A DNA stretch of 64,000 bases from Winogradskyella vidalii (GCF_013403955.1 NZ_JABFDG010000001.1:682001-746000), one strand, 5' to 3'; numbered from the stretch's first letter, positions 16,835-27,413 are shown. Notes: generated by a model from the letters alone, not told the origin. A program made the numbers and translations.

Positions 16835-18024
16835 TAGTCTTTATATACTTTTAGTGCTTCTTCTAAGATTTTAACCGAAATTTTTATGCTTTCTTCATTT
16901 AGAACATAAGCAATTCTAACTTGGTTTAAACCAACACCAGGTGTCGAGTAGAAACCTGCAGCAGGAGCAACCATGATGGTGTCGTTATTATAGTCAAAGG
17001 ATTCTAAAAGCCATTTGGCAAAATTATCTGAATTTTTAACCGGTAATTCTGCTATACAATAAAAAGCACCATTTGGTTTGGCAACTTTTACACCTTCAAT
17101 TTTTTCTAATTCAGTAATTAGCGTGTTTCTGCGTTTTACATATTCGGCTTTAACATCATCAAAATAACTTTGAGGCGTGTCTAGTGCAGCTTCGCTAGCA
17201 ATTTGAGCTAATGTTGGTGGACTTAATCTAGCTTGTGCAAATTTTAGAGCCGTAGTAATTAAGGCTTTGTTTTTTGACACTAAATAGCCAATTCGTGCGC
17301 CACACATACTGTATCGTTTAGAAACAGAATCGATAACAATAGCATGTTCTTCTAGGCCTTCTTCTTGCAGTATAGAGTAATGCTCAATACCATCATAAAC
17401 AAATTCTCTATAAACTTCGTCGGCAATTAAAAATAAATCATGCTTTTTTACAATAGCAGCTAACTGTTTTATTTCTTCTTTAGAATATAAATAGCCCGTA
17501 GGATTTCCTGGGTTACAAATTAAAATCGCTTTAGTTTTAGGAGTAATAAGTTTTTCAAATTCTTCAATTGCAGGTAAAGCAAAATTGTCTTCAATTTTAG
17601 AAATTACAGGAATGACATTTATTCCCGATGCTGTTGAAAACCCATTGTAGTTGGCATAAAAAGGTTCAGGAATTATGATTTCATCACCTTGGTCCATTAT
17701 ACTCCCAAAAGCAAATAAAAGGGCTTCACTTCCTCCCGTAGTTACAATGATATCATTGTGAGAAACCTCAATGGAATTACGTTTGTAGTATTCTGCAATC
17801 TTAATTCTATAACTCTCAGCACCTTCAGATCTACTATACGCTATCGTTTCAAGTGTGTTATTTTTTATAGCATCTAAAGCTACTTGTGGTGTTTTTATAT
17901 CGGGTTGACCTATGTTTAGGTAATAAATCTTTTTTCCTTTTTTTTGAGCTTCTTCAGCATACGGCACCAATTTTCTAATTGGCGATTCTGGCATATTATT
18001 ACCTTTTTTTGAAATTATTGGCAT
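16834..18024 (-). CDS. Pyridoxal-phosphate-dependent aminotransferase, aspartate family (class I)
   Basis: 396 residues, class I/II fold. The PLP lysine lies in SVSKRYSMCGARIGY near residue 238; NPGNPTGY and IADEVYREF upstream are the other cofactor motifs. This group transfers amino groups between aspartate, aromatic or alanine donors and 2-oxo acids; the exact substrate cannot be read from sequence. In Bacteroidota the gene is often annotated aspartate aminotransferase. Pairing with murB through a one-base TAATG overlap is seen, without an obvious metabolic link. Confidence 0.9.
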   Translation of the reverse strand: MPIISKKGNNMPESPIRKLVPYAEEAQKKGKKIYYLNIGQPDIKTPQVALDAIKNNTLETIAYSRSEGAESYRIKIAEYYKRNSIEVSHNDIIVTTGGSEALLFAFGSIMDQGDEIIIPEPFYANYNGFSTASGINVIPVISKIEDNFALPAIEEFEKLITPKTKAILICNPGNPTGYLYSKEEIKQLAAIVKKHDLFLIADEVYREFVYDGIEHYSILQEEGLEEHAIVIDSVSKRYSMCGARIGYLVSKNKALITTALKFAQARLSPPTLAQIASEAALDTPQSYFDDVKAEYVKRRNTLITELEKIEGVKVAKPNGAFYCIAELPVKNSDNFAKWLLESFDYNNDTIMVAPAAGFYSTPGVGLNQVRIAYVLNEESIKISVKILEEALKVYKD

Positions 18025-18094
18025 TTGCTATCGGTTTTTAAAATGCTAAGTTCTGAAAATTCTTAAAGTTTAAAGGTAAAAAAAGCATAAAAAA

Positions 18095-18117
18095 AGAGCT
18101 TTCATAATGAAAGCTCT
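18095..18117 (-). terminator. Terminator after the DUF1573 gene
   Basis: AGAGCTTTC and GAAAGCTCT form a perfect stem around a short AT loop, flanked by A and T runs. It lies 29 bases past the stop of the minus-strand gene ending at 18146. Confidence 0.65.
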
Positions 18118-18145
18118 CTTTTTAAATTTATAAATGAATTCTTGA

Positions 18146-18574
18146 TCATTGCTCAAGCATACTTTTACTTTTCTTTTCTAAAACACTAGCTTTATTAGTA
18201 TCCACTACTGTACCTTTAATTTTTAAGGCTACTGTTGGCGTTTCAGCATTAGAGAAAACGGTAATTGTTTTTCTAATTGGGTTAACTCTTTTAGTGTCGT
18301 ATTTTACTTCTATTTCTCCAGTTTCTCCTGGCATAATAGGGCCTTTAGGTTTCTTTGGTACTGTACAACCACAGGTTGATTTTACATTAGATATAACTAA
18401 AGGTGCATTTCCTGTATTGGTGAACTCAAATGTTCTTACACCATCGGCTCCTTTTTCAATGGTACCGTAATCAATAACATCGGTTTTAAATTCGATTTTT
18501 GCTTGCTTTTCTTGAGCAAAAGATCCTAAACTTATAAGACCTACAAATAATACTGCTATTAAATTTTTCATCAT
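18146..18574 (-). CDS. DUF1573 domain protein, secreted
   Basis: 142 residues with a cleavable signal peptide (to about residue 20, ending FAQ). The body is a single Ig-like beta-sandwich of the DUF1573 type, with EFTNTGNAPLVISNVKSTCG and a Cys-Gly-Cys that is typical of this family. A role in cell envelope or adhesion scaffolding is assumed for such domains, but no activity is known. Two adjacent ATG codons exist (18574 and 18571); I take the first. It is monocistronic, with its own minus-7 box and terminator. Confidence 0.88.
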   Translation of the reverse strand: MMKNLIAVLFVGLISLGSFAQEKQAKIEFKTDVIDYGTIEKGADGVRTFEFTNTGNAPLVISNVKSTCGCTVPKKPKGPIMPGETGEIEVKYDTKRVNPIRKTITVFSNAETPTVALKIKGTVVDTNKASVLEKKSKSMLEQ

Positions 18575-18596
18575 TTTAATTTTAAAATTGATTATT

Positions 18597-18604
18597 CAAA
18601 ACTA
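18597..18604 (-). promoter_or_regulatory. Minus-7 box for the DUF1573 gene
   Basis: Minus-strand TAGTTTTG fits TAnnTTTG, 22 bases before the ATG at 18574. Confidence 0.45.
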
Positions 18605-18720
18605 GTTACTTTTTCCTTCCTATCAAAATTTATTAGATGTAATACAATACACATAATAGATTTTATAGTATTTCAAACCATATTCTTAGGCTAATAATTT
18701 CACTAAATAGGAATTATAAG

Positions 18721-18728
18721 TACTTTTG
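18721..18728 (+). promoter_or_regulatory. Minus-7 box for valS
   Basis: TACTTTTG fits TAnnTTTG. It overlaps the TTG at 18726 that would be the longest valS start, so real translation must begin downstream, at ATG 18741 or 18768. Confidence 0.5.
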
Positions 18729-18767
18729 TCTGTTATAAATATGTTATTACAAAAACAATACCAAAAC

Positions 18768-21401
18768 ATGGAAATTCCTTCTAAATATAACGCATTGTCA
18801 GTAGAAAACAAGTGGTACGACTACTGGATGCAACATAATTATTTTCACTCTACACCAGACGAAAGAGAGCCTTACACCATTGTGATTCCGCCTCCAAACG
18901 TAACAGGAGTCTTACATATGGGGCATATGCTTAACAATACCATTCAAGATGTATTGATTAGAAGAGCACGTCTTTTAGGTAAAAATGCCTGTTGGGTTCC
19001 AGGAACAGATCATGCTTCTATTGCTACAGAAGCAAAGGTTGTTGCCAAATTAAAAGCTCAAGGGATTGATAAAAATGATTTGTCTCGCGAAGAATTTTTA
19101 GCGCATGCTTGGGAGTGGACCGAAGAGTATGGTGGTGTTATTTTAGAACAACTTAAAAAGTTAGGCTGTTCTTGTGATTGGGACCGTACTAAGTTTACCA
19201 TGGATGATAACATGTCTGAAGCTGTAATTAAAGTGTTTGTAGATTTATATAACAAAGGCTTAATTTATAGAGGTTACCGTATGGTGAATTGGGATCCTGA
19301 AGCAAAAACGACCTTGTCTGATGAAGAGGTTATTCATGTTGAAAAACAAGGTTTACTTTACTATTTAGAGTATAAAGTTGAAGGTAGTGACGATAAATTA
19401 ACCATCGCTACAACACGTCCTGAAACTATTTTTGGGGATACAGCTATTTGTATTAATCCTAATGACGAACGCTTTACGCATTTAAAAGGAAAGAAAGCCA
19501 TAGTACCAATTTGTGGCCGTGTTATTCCTATTATTGAAGATGAATATGTAGATGTGGAGTTTGGTACAGGGTGTCTTAAGGTGACGCCTGCTCATGATGA
19601 AAATGATAAAGTTTTAGGTGATAAACATCAATTAGAAGTGGTTGATATTTTTAATGCAGATGCAAGTTTAAATAGCTTCGGAATGCATTATGAAGGTCAA
19701 GATCGTTTTGTAGCACGAAAAGCGGTAGTTAAAGAATTAGAAGCATCTGGGGTTTTAGTAAAAACGGAAACCCACATTAATAAAGTAGGAACATCAGAAC
19801 GTACCAAAGCTGTTATTGAACCACGATTAAGTGACCAATGGTTCTTAAAAATGCAAGATTTAGCGCAACCTGCTATCGATGCCGTTTTAAAAACCGATGA
19901 GGTAAAGTTATTTCCAAAGAAATTTGAAAATACTTATCGCCATTGGATGGAAAACATTCGCGATTGGAATATTTCGCGTCAATTACTTTGGGGACAACAA
20001 ATTCCGGCCTATTTCTATGGCGATGGTAAAGAAGATTTTGTGGTAGCAGCATCTATTGAAGAAGCTGTTAAACTCGCAAGAGAAAAAACTTCTAACGCAG
20101 ACCTTCTAGCTTCAGACTTAACCCAAGATACAGATGCGCTAGATACTTGGTTTTCATCTTGGCTTTGGCCAATGAGTGTTTTTGATGGTATTCGCAATCC
20201 TGAAAATGAGGAAATAAAGTATTACTATCCAACTAACGATTTGGTAACCGGACCAGATATTTTGTTCTTTTGGGTGGCACGTATGATAATTGCGGGTTAC
20301 GAATATAGAGACGAAAAACCATTTGAGAATGTTTATCTAACAGGTTTAGTTAGAGATAAGCAACGACGAAAAATGTCTAAGTCGTTAGGAAATTCACCTG
20401 ATGCCTTAAAATTAATTGAAGATTATGGTGCCGATGGCGTAAGAGTTGGACTATTATTAAGTTCTGCTGCCGGAAACGATTTAATGTTTGATGAAGATTT
20501 ATGTCAACAAGGAAAACAGTTTGCCAATAAGATTTGGAATGCCTTTAGGTTAGTGCAAGGATGGGAAGTTGATACCACTATCCCACAACCAGAATCGAGT
20601 AAAATTGCTCTAGAATGGTTTGAGTCTAAATTTCAGAAAACGATACTAGAAATCGAAGACCACTTCAGCAAATACCGCTTAAGTGATGCGCTCATGGCAA
20701 CTTATAAGTTAATTTGGGATGATTTTGCGTCATGGTTATTAGAAATTATTAAACCAGCATATCAACAGCCAATTGATGCTAAAACATTAGAAAGCGCTAA
20801 TCATATATTTGAAAATATTTTAAAAATATTGCATCCTTTTATGCCTTTCTTAACGGAAGAAATATGGCATTATATTAAGGAGCGTTCTCCAGAAGAAGCC
20901 TTAATCATTGCTAAATGGCCGGAAGCAAAACCAATCAATGAAACTTTAATTTCTGAATTTGAATTTGCTTCAGAAGTTATTTCTGGATTAAGAAATATTA
21001 GAAAACAAAAGAATATCGCGTTTAAAGATGCTATAGGTTTTTCAGTTGTGAATAATGAAAAAGTCACAGCAACCTTTGATGAGGTGATTTCTAAATTAGG
21101 AAATTTAAGTAGTTTCGACTACGTGAATGAACCCGTTGAAGGCGCTTTAACTTATCGTGTAAAATCAAACGAATACTTTATTCCTATGGAGGGTAGTATT
21201 GATATCGAAGCTGAAATTGAAAAACTAACGGAAGAGTTAAAATACACTGAAGGCTTTTTAAAATCAGTTCAAAAGAAATTATCAAATGAACGCTTTGTGG
21301 CTGGTGCTCCAGAACAAGTTGTTGCTGCTGAGAAAAAGAAAGAAACTGATGCTTTAGCTAAAATTGAAACAATACAAGCGAGTTTAGCGAGTTTGAAGTA
21401 A
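18768..21401 (+). CDS. valS: Valine-tRNA ligase
   Basis: Charges tRNA-Val with valine and edits mischarged threonine. The class I HIGH motif is in [12 protein letters not shown], and the KMSKS motif in [13 protein letters not shown] near residue 535. The CP1 editing domain lies between, and a coiled coil closes the C-terminus ([18 protein letters not shown]), all at normal length (877 residues from ATG 18768, 886 from ATG 18741). I prefer 18768 because [20 protein letters not shown] matches other ValS N-termini. The earlier TTG start lies in the promoter box. A terminator follows directly. Confidence 0.97.
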   Translation: MEIPSKYNALSVENKWYDYWMQHNYFHSTPDEREPYTIVIPPPNVTGVLHMGHMLNNTIQDVLIRRARLLGKNACWVPGTDHASIATEAKVVAKLKAQGIDKNDLSREEFLAHAWEWTEEYGGVILEQLKKLGCSCDWDRTKFTMDDNMSEAVIKVFVDLYNKGLIYRGYRMVNWDPEAKTTLSDEEVIHVEKQGLLYYLEYKVEGSDDKLTIATTRPETIFGDTAICINPNDERFTHLKGKKAIVPICGRVIPIIEDEYVDVEFGTGCLKVTPAHDENDKVLGDKHQLEVVDIFNADASLNSFGMHYEGQDRFVARKAVVKELEASGVLVKTETHINKVGTSERTKAVIEPRLSDQWFLKMQDLAQPAIDAVLKTDEVKLFPKKFENTYRHWMENIRDWNISRQLLWGQQIPAYFYGDGKEDFVVAASIEEAVKLAREKTSNADLLASDLTQDTDALDTWFSSWLWPMSVFDGIRNPENEEIKYYYPTNDLVTGPDILFFWVARMIIAGYEYRDEKPFENVYLTGLVRDKQRRKMSKSLGNSPDALKLIEDYGADGVRVGLLLSSAAGNDLMFDEDLCQQGKQFANKIWNAFRLVQGWEVDTTIPQPESSKIALEWFESKFQKTILEIEDHFSKYRLSDALMATYKLIWDDFASWLLEIIKPAYQQPIDAKTLESANHIFENILKILHPFMPFLTEEIWHYIKERSPEEALIIAKWPEAKPINETLISEFEFASEVISGLRNIRKQKNIAFKDAIGFSVVNNEKVTATFDEVISKLGNLSSFDYVNEPVEGALTYRVKSNEYFIPMEGSIDIEAEIEKLTEELKYTEGFLKSVQKKLSNERFVAGAPEQVVAAEKKKETDALAKIETIQASLASLK

Positions 21402-21408
21402 TATATAC

Positions 21409-21439
21409 AACCTACTAGGTTTTTGAAACCTAGTAGGTT
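21409..21439 (+). terminator. Terminator after valS
   Basis: AACCTACTAGGTTT and AAACCTAGTAGGTT form a perfect 14-bp stem with a three-base loop, followed by a T-run. Confidence 0.85.
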
Positions 21440-21518
21440 TTTTTATCATAAGTCTTAAGTTAAGGCAGGCTTTATCGCATTTTGTTCAGGGATAAATGCA
21501 ATAAAATTCTTAAGCATA

Positions 21519-21550
21519 AGGTTTTCGACTGCGCTCAAACTGACATTTTG
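21519..21550. repeat. Eroded intergenic repeat (TTTCGACTGCGCTCAA family)
   Basis: The segment GGTTTTCGACTGCGCTCAAA, followed by CTGACATTTT, matches a short intergenic repeat that I recall as frequent in flavobacterial genomes. It usually appears as one arm of a palindromic element. Only one arm is clear here. The remaining sequence of 21440-21634 shows no gene. Confidence 0.5.
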
Positions 21551-21634
21551 TATTAAAATTAAATCAGTTAATCATAAAATAAGTTTTAAGTCTATCATCT
21601 AAAATCTAGAAACCTAAGTGGTCTAAGCTCTTTT

Positions 21635-22915
21635 CTACCATTCATTAATCTTATTACTATCTAGCTTTACAAAAATAAACAGCAAAATAGTAAAACCCCA
21701 AAGTCCGGAGCCACCATAACTAAAAAAGGGTAGGGGAATACCAACAGTTGGGATTAAGCCCATAACCATACCAATATTAATGGTGAAATGTACAAATAGT
21801 ATGGAGGCTACACCGTAACCATACACACGACTAAATTGTGATTTTTGATTTTCAGCCAAGACTAAAACCCGAATAATAAGCATTACAAACAAAATAATAA
21901 CAGCGCTGGTGCCTAGAAACCCCCATTCTTCACCTACAGTACTAAAAATATAGTCGGTGTGTTGTTCTGGTACAAATTTTCCGGTGGTTCTAGTACCCTG
22001 TAAAAAGCCTTTTCCTGTTAAACGACCTGAGCTAATTGCTTGTTCAGATTGTATAAGGTTGTAGGCTTCCGCTTTTTTCATGCGCTCAAGTTTTGTAGGG
22101 TCTTTTTCTAAGCGCAACCAGAGACTAATTCTATTTTGTTGGTGTGGTTTTAAACCGTGCTCATAAAATAATTTTACACCATAAGAAAAACTAGTACACA
22201 GCAAAAGCACCACAATATATTGCAATATAGAACCTCGTTTTTTCTTTCTGAAAAAATAAGCCGTAGCAACTAAAATGGCGACTATAATCCCAGTAATTAA
22301 AACACCAAATTTGAGGCCTAAAACAGCTAGAATAATTAATGATATGCCAATAATTAAATAGGTTTGTTGTATGCCTTCTCGATAAAAAACAAAGAAGAAA
22401 GCTAGGTAAACAATAGTACTTCCGGCATCATTTTGAAGTAAAATTAAAATCGCAGGAATCATAATAATTGCTGCAACTCTTAGTTGGTCTTTTATGGTTT
22501 TTAAGTTGGTTTGTAAATCGCTGATATATCTTGCTACAGCTAGTGCGGTGGCAAATTTAGCGAACTCACTAGGCTGAATGGTCATACTACCTATGCCATA
22601 CCAAGAAATAGCACCATTAACTTCTTTACCAAAAATAAATAGACCTACCAAAGCCAGCATGGCGACCAAGTAAATGACACTGGCAAATTGTTCGTAGAAC
22701 TTGGCTTCAAATGAAAGTATTAAAACAATGAGTACACAGGTCAACCCTATAAACATAAGGTGTTTACCGTATAGCTGATCGGTGTCAAAATAGCTTGTAA
22801 TTTCTCCAACATGAGAAGCCGATAATATATTGAGGTAGCCAAATCCAACTAACAATATAAAAAGGATAATAATAATCCAGTCGAATTTAAAATTTCTTTG
22901 GTTTTCTCTTAACAT
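21635..22915 (-). CDS. rodA: Rod-shape peptidoglycan polymerase RodA (SEDS family)
   Basis: 426 residues, about ten transmembrane helices, SEDS family. With PBP2 it polymerises glycan strands from lipid II during cell elongation at the inner membrane. The family signatures TIQPSEFAKFATALAVARY (near residue 111), NDAGST and the C-terminal GLIPTVGIPLPFFSYGGSG are complete. It is the last gene of the mreB-mreC-mreD-PBP2-rodA operon, 3 bases after the PBP2 gene, the usual arrangement for rod-shaped Bacteroidota. Confidence 0.96.
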   Translation of the reverse strand: MLRENQRNFKFDWIIIILFILLVGFGYLNILSASHVGEITSYFDTDQLYGKHLMFIGLTCVLIVLILSFEAKFYEQFASVIYLVAMLALVGLFIFGKEVNGAISWYGIGSMTIQPSEFAKFATALAVARYISDLQTNLKTIKDQLRVAAIIMIPAILILLQNDAGSTIVYLAFFFVFYREGIQQTYLIIGISLIILAVLGLKFGVLITGIIVAILVATAYFFRKKKRGSILQYIVVLLLCTSFSYGVKLFYEHGLKPHQQNRISLWLRLEKDPTKLERMKKAEAYNLIQSEQAISSGRLTGKGFLQGTRTTGKFVPEQHTDYIFSTVGEEWGFLGTSAVIILFVMLIIRVLVLAENQKSQFSRVYGYGVASILFVHFTINIGMVMGLIPTVGIPLPFFSYGGSGLWGFTILLFIFVKLDSNKINEW

Positions 22916-22918
22916 GAA

Positions 22919-24862
22919 TTATGACTTTGGGATTTCAGCTTTTATATCTAAAAGATTTTGAAATTCCTTTTCTTCAATAGGATATAATTTAGTTTGTCTG
23001 TTGATTCCAAAAGGTTCTCCAGAATATGGTTTTTCGTATTCGTGTTCAAGTGAATGACGAAGTACAAAGTTTTCTAAATCAGTTCTTGTAATTTCACCCT
23101 TTAAATAATATTCAATCATAAGACTTGCCATTCGTCCTGCAAAACGACTTCCAAAATAGCCATTTTCAACAAAAATAGCGAGTGCAATTTTAGGATTGTC
23201 CTTAGGTGCAAAAGCAACAAAAATAGAATGGTCTGTAAGTTGTGTTTTTACACTATCTATAATGGCAAAATTCTCTGCAGTACCTGTTTTTCCGCAGATA
23301 TCAATACCTGGAACTTTTAAATAGGACGCCGTTCCTTTGTTGTAAACGTCAAACATACCTTCTACAACAGGTTCAAAATGCTGTTTGTCTATTGTAGTGT
23401 GTTTAGGTGTTGTATAGGCTTCAGGAATCGTTTCGCCTTCAATATTTTTTATAATATGTGGTGTGTAATAATAACCACGATTAGCAATGGCAGCAGTCAT
23501 GTTTGCTAATTGAATTGGTGTTGTTTCAACTTCGCCTTGACCAATGGCATTAGAGACAATGTAAGTGGAGCCCCAGCGGTTATCACCGTAAGCTCTGTCG
23601 TAATAATTTCCATCTGGAATTCTGCCTTTTCGTCCAACAGATAAATCGTTGTTTAAAAAATTTCCTAGACCAAAACTTTTGGCGTGATTGGCCCAAACAT
23701 TCATACCTACGCCTGCATCGCTATATTTATCTATAATACGACGATACACATGAACAAAATATCCATTACATGATTGTGATATACCTACGTTCATATTTGT
23801 AGGGTTTCTATGGTGGTGGCATCCGGTTAATTTTCTGCTGCCATAATAATAGCCCATTCTACAATTGTAGGTGTCATTGACATCTATAACGCCTTCTTGT
23901 AAACCAATTAGTGCATTAACAACTTTAAAGGGGGACCCGGGAGGATATTGTGCTAATAAACCGCGATCATATAAAGGCTTAGCAATAGTATCGTAATGTA
24001 GTTTGGTATAGTTTTTAGATCGATTTCTTCCTACTAATTCATTGGGGTTATAGCTAGGCCCTGTAACCATAGCTAATATTTCGCCACTGCTAGGGTCAAT
24101 AGCTATCATACCACCATGCTTGTGTTTCATTAACAACTCGCCATAGGCCTGAAGCTCCGAATCAATAGTTATAGTAACGTCTTTTCCTGGTTTAGGTAAA
24201 GTATCGTAAATACCCCCTTTATAAGGGCCAATATTTTTATTGAATCGGTCTTTTTGGATGAACTTAATTCCTTTTACACCTCGTAAAACCTCTTCGTATG
24301 TTTTTTCTACGCCTTGATTGCCAATTAAATCACCTAATTTATAATAAGGTTTTTTTGCAATTGTGGACCGATTTACTTCTCCGATATCTCCTAATACATT
24401 AGCACCAATAGATGTTTGGTAAGATCGTAATGATCGTTTTTGAATATAAAAGCCTTCAAACTTCCGCATTTTTTCTTGAAGAACCGCATAGTCTTTTTTT
24501 GAAAGCTGAGGGACAAAAGGAGAAGGTAGCCTTGGAGAGTAATTGGTTGCTTTAGCTAATTTTTTATCGTATTCTTCTCTTGTGATTTTTAAAAGGTAAC
24601 AAAACTCTTCTATCTCTAAAGAGTCTAAAGGCGCCACCTCTCTAGGAATGACCATAACGTCATAAGACGGTTGGTTAGCGACTAAAAGTTTTCCGTTTCT
24701 ATCATAAACATACCCGCGTTTTGGGTAGTGGTACTCTTTTCTAATTGCCGTGTCATCAAAGATATTATATGCAGAACTATCATAAACTTGAAGATAAAAT
24801 AAACGTGCAATAAAAACGAGACCAACAAGAATTACAGTTGTTAATAATAGTAATTTTCTCAT
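22919..24862 (-). CDS. mrdA: Penicillin-binding protein 2 (elongation transpeptidase)
   Basis: 647 residues. One N-terminal transmembrane helix, a dimerisation/pedestal domain (about 40-240), and a C-terminal transpeptidase. The acyl-enzyme serine is Ser310 in PPGSPFK (an SxxK motif), the SxN motif is SQSCNG and KTGTAEN is the third motif, so the enzyme looks active. It cross-links peptidoglycan and activates RodA. Its ATG overlaps the mreD stop by four bases (ATGA). Confidence 0.96.
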   Translation of the reverse strand: MRKLLLLTTVILVGLVFIARLFYLQVYDSSAYNIFDDTAIRKEYHYPKRGYVYDRNGKLLVANQPSYDVMVIPREVAPLDSLEIEEFCYLLKITREEYDKKLAKATNYSPRLPSPFVPQLSKKDYAVLQEKMRKFEGFYIQKRSLRSYQTSIGANVLGDIGEVNRSTIAKKPYYKLGDLIGNQGVEKTYEEVLRGVKGIKFIQKDRFNKNIGPYKGGIYDTLPKPGKDVTITIDSELQAYGELLMKHKHGGMIAIDPSSGEILAMVTGPSYNPNELVGRNRSKNYTKLHYDTIAKPLYDRGLLAQYPPGSPFKVVNALIGLQEGVIDVNDTYNCRMGYYYGSRKLTGCHHHRNPTNMNVGISQSCNGYFVHVYRRIIDKYSDAGVGMNVWANHAKSFGLGNFLNNDLSVGRKGRIPDGNYYDRAYGDNRWGSTYIVSNAIGQGEVETTPIQLANMTAAIANRGYYYTPHIIKNIEGETIPEAYTTPKHTTIDKQHFEPVVEGMFDVYNKGTASYLKVPGIDICGKTGTAENFAIIDSVKTQLTDHSIFVAFAPKDNPKIALAIFVENGYFGSRFAGRMASLMIEYYLKGEITRTDLENFVLRHSLEHEYEKPYSGEPFGINRQTKLYPIEEKEFQNLLDIKAEIPKS

Positions 24863-25365
24863 TTTCGTTTTCGGCTAAATAATGTTATTAGTAGGACACT
24901 AAGAATTATAGTGAAAATACTAGAAAATAACGTTCGCTTTAAGATTAAAAGTATATTCGAAATGTTAAAAATTTCTAAGGAAAACATTATTAAATGGTGA
25001 ATGATTGTTCCTAATGAAATATAGGCTATTAAACTACCAATATCTATGTTATTAAATTTTATACTTTGATGCTCGTATAGCATACCAAAAGAACTTTTAA
25101 GTAATATAGGTCTAACATAAGCTAAACTTACGGCGGCGGCGGCATGTACGCCTCCTGAGTCGGAGAATAAATCAACCATCATGCCTAATGTAAAACTGAG
25201 TAACAAAAACACTAATCGTTCGTCTCTTACAGGAAAAAGAAAGATAAATATGATATAGATATAAGGGTTAATATACCCAAGGAAATTAATATGGTTACAT
25301 AAAATTACCTGAGCTAAGAGCAGCACTATAAATCGGACGATATTTCTACCAGCAACATTATTCAT
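24859..25365 (-). CDS. mreD: Rod shape-determining protein MreD
   Basis: 168 residues, four or five transmembrane helices. MreD is the least conserved member of the elongasome, and recognition rests on size, hydrophobicity and its position between mreC and the PBP2 gene. The pattern FLGYINPYIYIIFIFLFPV matches other flavobacterial MreD proteins. It overlaps mreC by eight bases and the PBP2 gene by four. Confidence 0.9.
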   Translation of the reverse strand: MNNVAGRNIVRFIVLLLAQVILCNHINFLGYINPYIYIIFIFLFPVRDERLVFLLLSFTLGMMVDLFSDSGGVHAAAAVSLAYVRPILLKSSFGMLYEHQSIKFNNIDIGSLIAYISLGTIIHHLIMFSLEIFNISNILLILKRTLFSSIFTIILSVLLITLFSRKRK

Positions 25366-26179
25366 TTGTACTATTTTCTAGGTTTAGAATTTCATTACGA
25401 TCTAAATTCTCTAAAATATATACCGTACCAATATTAGTCATATCGTTAAACAGCTTAACTTGTATTGAATGGGTGTCGCCACCAATATCGGTTTTAAAGC
25501 TATCAATAGTGCCAATACCAATCCCTTTTGGGAAGATTGAAGATTCACCACCGGTTTCTATAGTATCGCCAATTTTTATTGGTGCAAATTGCGAGACATC
25601 TGCGAGTTGTACATAGGCGGGAGATACACCATCCCATTTTAGAGACCCAATATGATTGGTCGATTTTAACTTCGCATTTATACGACTTAATTTATTAAGA
25701 ATAGATAATACAGTGGCATACTTATTTGACGTATTATCTATAATACCAATAATACCATTGGAGGTGATAACTCCAAAATCTCGTTTTATACTGTCGTTTT
25801 TTCCTTTATTTAAAGTGAGATAATTATTGGTTGCCGTATAGCTGTTTTTGTAAACTTCTGCAATGGTGACTTTATACTTTCTTGTGGAATAGGTTGTGTC
25901 TATAAATGTAGAATCTGTAGAAGCATTACTATTAAATAGCTGTTCTCGTAAAAGCTTATTTTCTTCAGCTAGAATATCGTTTTTAGTCTTTAAGTTGAAA
26001 TACTGGTCTACAGAATTCATGGTGCCATAAACACCACCAGTTAAGGCATTGGCCGAATTTATAAATTTACTCCTGTGATAAGAATGCGATTGAATGGTGA
26101 GCGCTAAGGCAATACTAAAAAGCAATAAAAACAACAGAAAGGTTTTGTTTCTAATAACAAAATTAAAAATTTGTTGCAT
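25358..26179 (-). CDS. mreC: Rod shape-determining protein MreC
   Basis: 273 residues. One N-terminal transmembrane helix (about 10-27), a short coiled coil (NDILAEENKLLREQLF), then a periplasmic double beta-barrel domain with NGIIGIIDNTSNKYATVLSI and the C-terminal TGGESSIFPKGIGIGTI, both typical of MreC. It scaffolds PBP2 and RodA in the periplasm. It starts 10 bases after the mreB stop, so the two are certainly in one operon. Confidence 0.95.
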   Translation of the reverse strand: MQQIFNFVIRNKTFLLFLLLFSIALALTIQSHSYHRSKFINSANALTGGVYGTMNSVDQYFNLKTKNDILAEENKLLREQLFNSNASTDSTFIDTTYSTRKYKVTIAEVYKNSYTATNNYLTLNKGKNDSIKRDFGVITSNGIIGIIDNTSNKYATVLSILNKLSRINAKLKSTNHIGSLKWDGVSPAYVQLADVSQFAPIKIGDTIETGGESSIFPKGIGIGTIDSFKTDIGGDTHSIQVKLFNDMTNIGTVYILENLDRNEILNLENSTNE

Positions 26180-26189
26180 TATTTACTTT

Positions 26190-27218
26190 TTATTTAATCA
26201 ATACGCTTTTGTATTTAGATAGGTTTTTAAGTACAATTCCTGTACCTCGTACTACAGCTCTTAATGGATCTTCTGCAATATAAACTGGTAAATCTGTTTT
26301 TTGAGATAAGCGTTTGTCAAGACCTCTTAACATTGATCCACCACCAGCTAAATAAATTCCGGTGTTGTAAATGTCTGCAGCTAACTCAGGAGGTGTTTGA
26401 GAGAGCGTTTCCATTACAGAATCTTCAATACGTAAAATAGATTTATCTAAAGCCTTTGCAATTTCACGAAACGAAATTTGTACTTGTTTTGGTTTTCCTG
26501 TTAATAAATCACGTCCTTGAACACTCATGTCTTCTGGAGGTAATTCTAAATCTTCAGTAGCGGCACCAATTTGAATTTTAATTTTTTCAGCAGTACGATC
26601 ACCGATGTACAAGTTGTGTTGCGTACGCATGTAATAAATGATATCATTGGTAAATACATCACCAGCGACTTTTACCGATTTGTCACAAACAATACCCCCA
26701 AGAGCAATAACAGCGATTTCGGTAGTTCCACCACCGATGTCCACAATCATATTTCCTTTTGGTTGCATAATATCTACACCAATACCAATAGCTGCTGCCA
26801 TTGGTTCATGTATTAAGTAAACTTCTTTCCCGTTAACACGTTCACAAGATTCTTTTACAGCGCGCATTTCTACTTCAGTAATTCCAGAAGGAATACAAAC
26901 GACCATGCGTAACGCCGGATTAAAGAATTTCTTCTTCAAAGCAGGAATGTTTTTAATAAACATACTTATCATTTGCTCTGAAGCATCAAAATCTGCAATT
27001 ACACCATCTTTAAGCGGGCGAATTGTTTTAATGTTTTCGTGCGTTTTTCCTTGCATCATGTTGGCTTCTTTACCAACGGCTATAATTTTTCCGCTAATGC
27101 GGTCTCTTGCTACTATCGATGGATTGTCAACGACAACTTTGTCATTGTGGATGATTAGTGTATTTGCGGTTCCTAAATCTATGGCTATTTCTTCCGTTAG
27201 GAAATCAAAAAATCCCAT
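26190..27218 (-). CDS. mreB: Rod shape-determining protein MreB
   Basis: 342 residues. Bacterial actin that forms membrane-bound filaments guiding cell-wall elongation. Phosphate-binding loop 1 is in AIDLGTANTLI, phosphate 2 in MIVDIGGGTTEIAVI, and the adenosine motif in GIYLAGGGSMLRGLD. The length is standard. It is the first gene of the elongation operon; a spaced variant of the minus-7 box (TATAATTTG on the minus strand, near 27280-27288) lies upstream but is weaker than the others listed. Confidence 0.97.
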   Translation of the reverse strand: MGFFDFLTEEIAIDLGTANTLIIHNDKVVVDNPSIVARDRISGKIIAVGKEANMMQGKTHENIKTIRPLKDGVIADFDASEQMISMFIKNIPALKKKFFNPALRMVVCIPSGITEVEMRAVKESCERVNGKEVYLIHEPMAAAIGIGVDIMQPKGNMIVDIGGGTTEIAVIALGGIVCDKSVKVAGDVFTNDIIYYMRTQHNLYIGDRTAEKIKIQIGAATEDLELPPEDMSVQGRDLLTGKPKQVQISFREIAKALDKSILRIEDSVMETLSQTPPELAADIYNTGIYLAGGGSMLRGLDKRLSQKTDLPVYIAEDPLRAVVRGTGIVLKNLSKYKSVLIK

Positions 27219-27353
27219 GTGCTATTATTAATTATTAGGGTTATTCTTGTCTACTTTTTAAGACTATCTGTAAATGTAACAAATTATACGATATTTAAAT
27301 GATAATAGACGTTTATTGCAGTACTTTTTTTTACTTTTTATTTTAAACGAAAA

Positions 27354-27386
27354 AGAACCTAGAATCAAAAGTTGATTCTAGGTTCT
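27354..27386 (-). terminator. Terminator after purH
   Basis: AGAACCTAGAATCAA and TTGATTCTAGGTTCT form a perfect 15-bp stem with a three-base loop, 27 bases past the purH stop, followed on the minus strand by T-rich sequence. Confidence 0.8.
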
Positions 27387-27413
27387 AAAACTAAATTGAT
27401 TTTAAATCTTTTT

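Noticed and set aside
18726..18767. Longer valS N-terminus from TTG
   Set aside because: The TTG overlaps the minus-7 box TACTTTTG, so it would not be transcribed.
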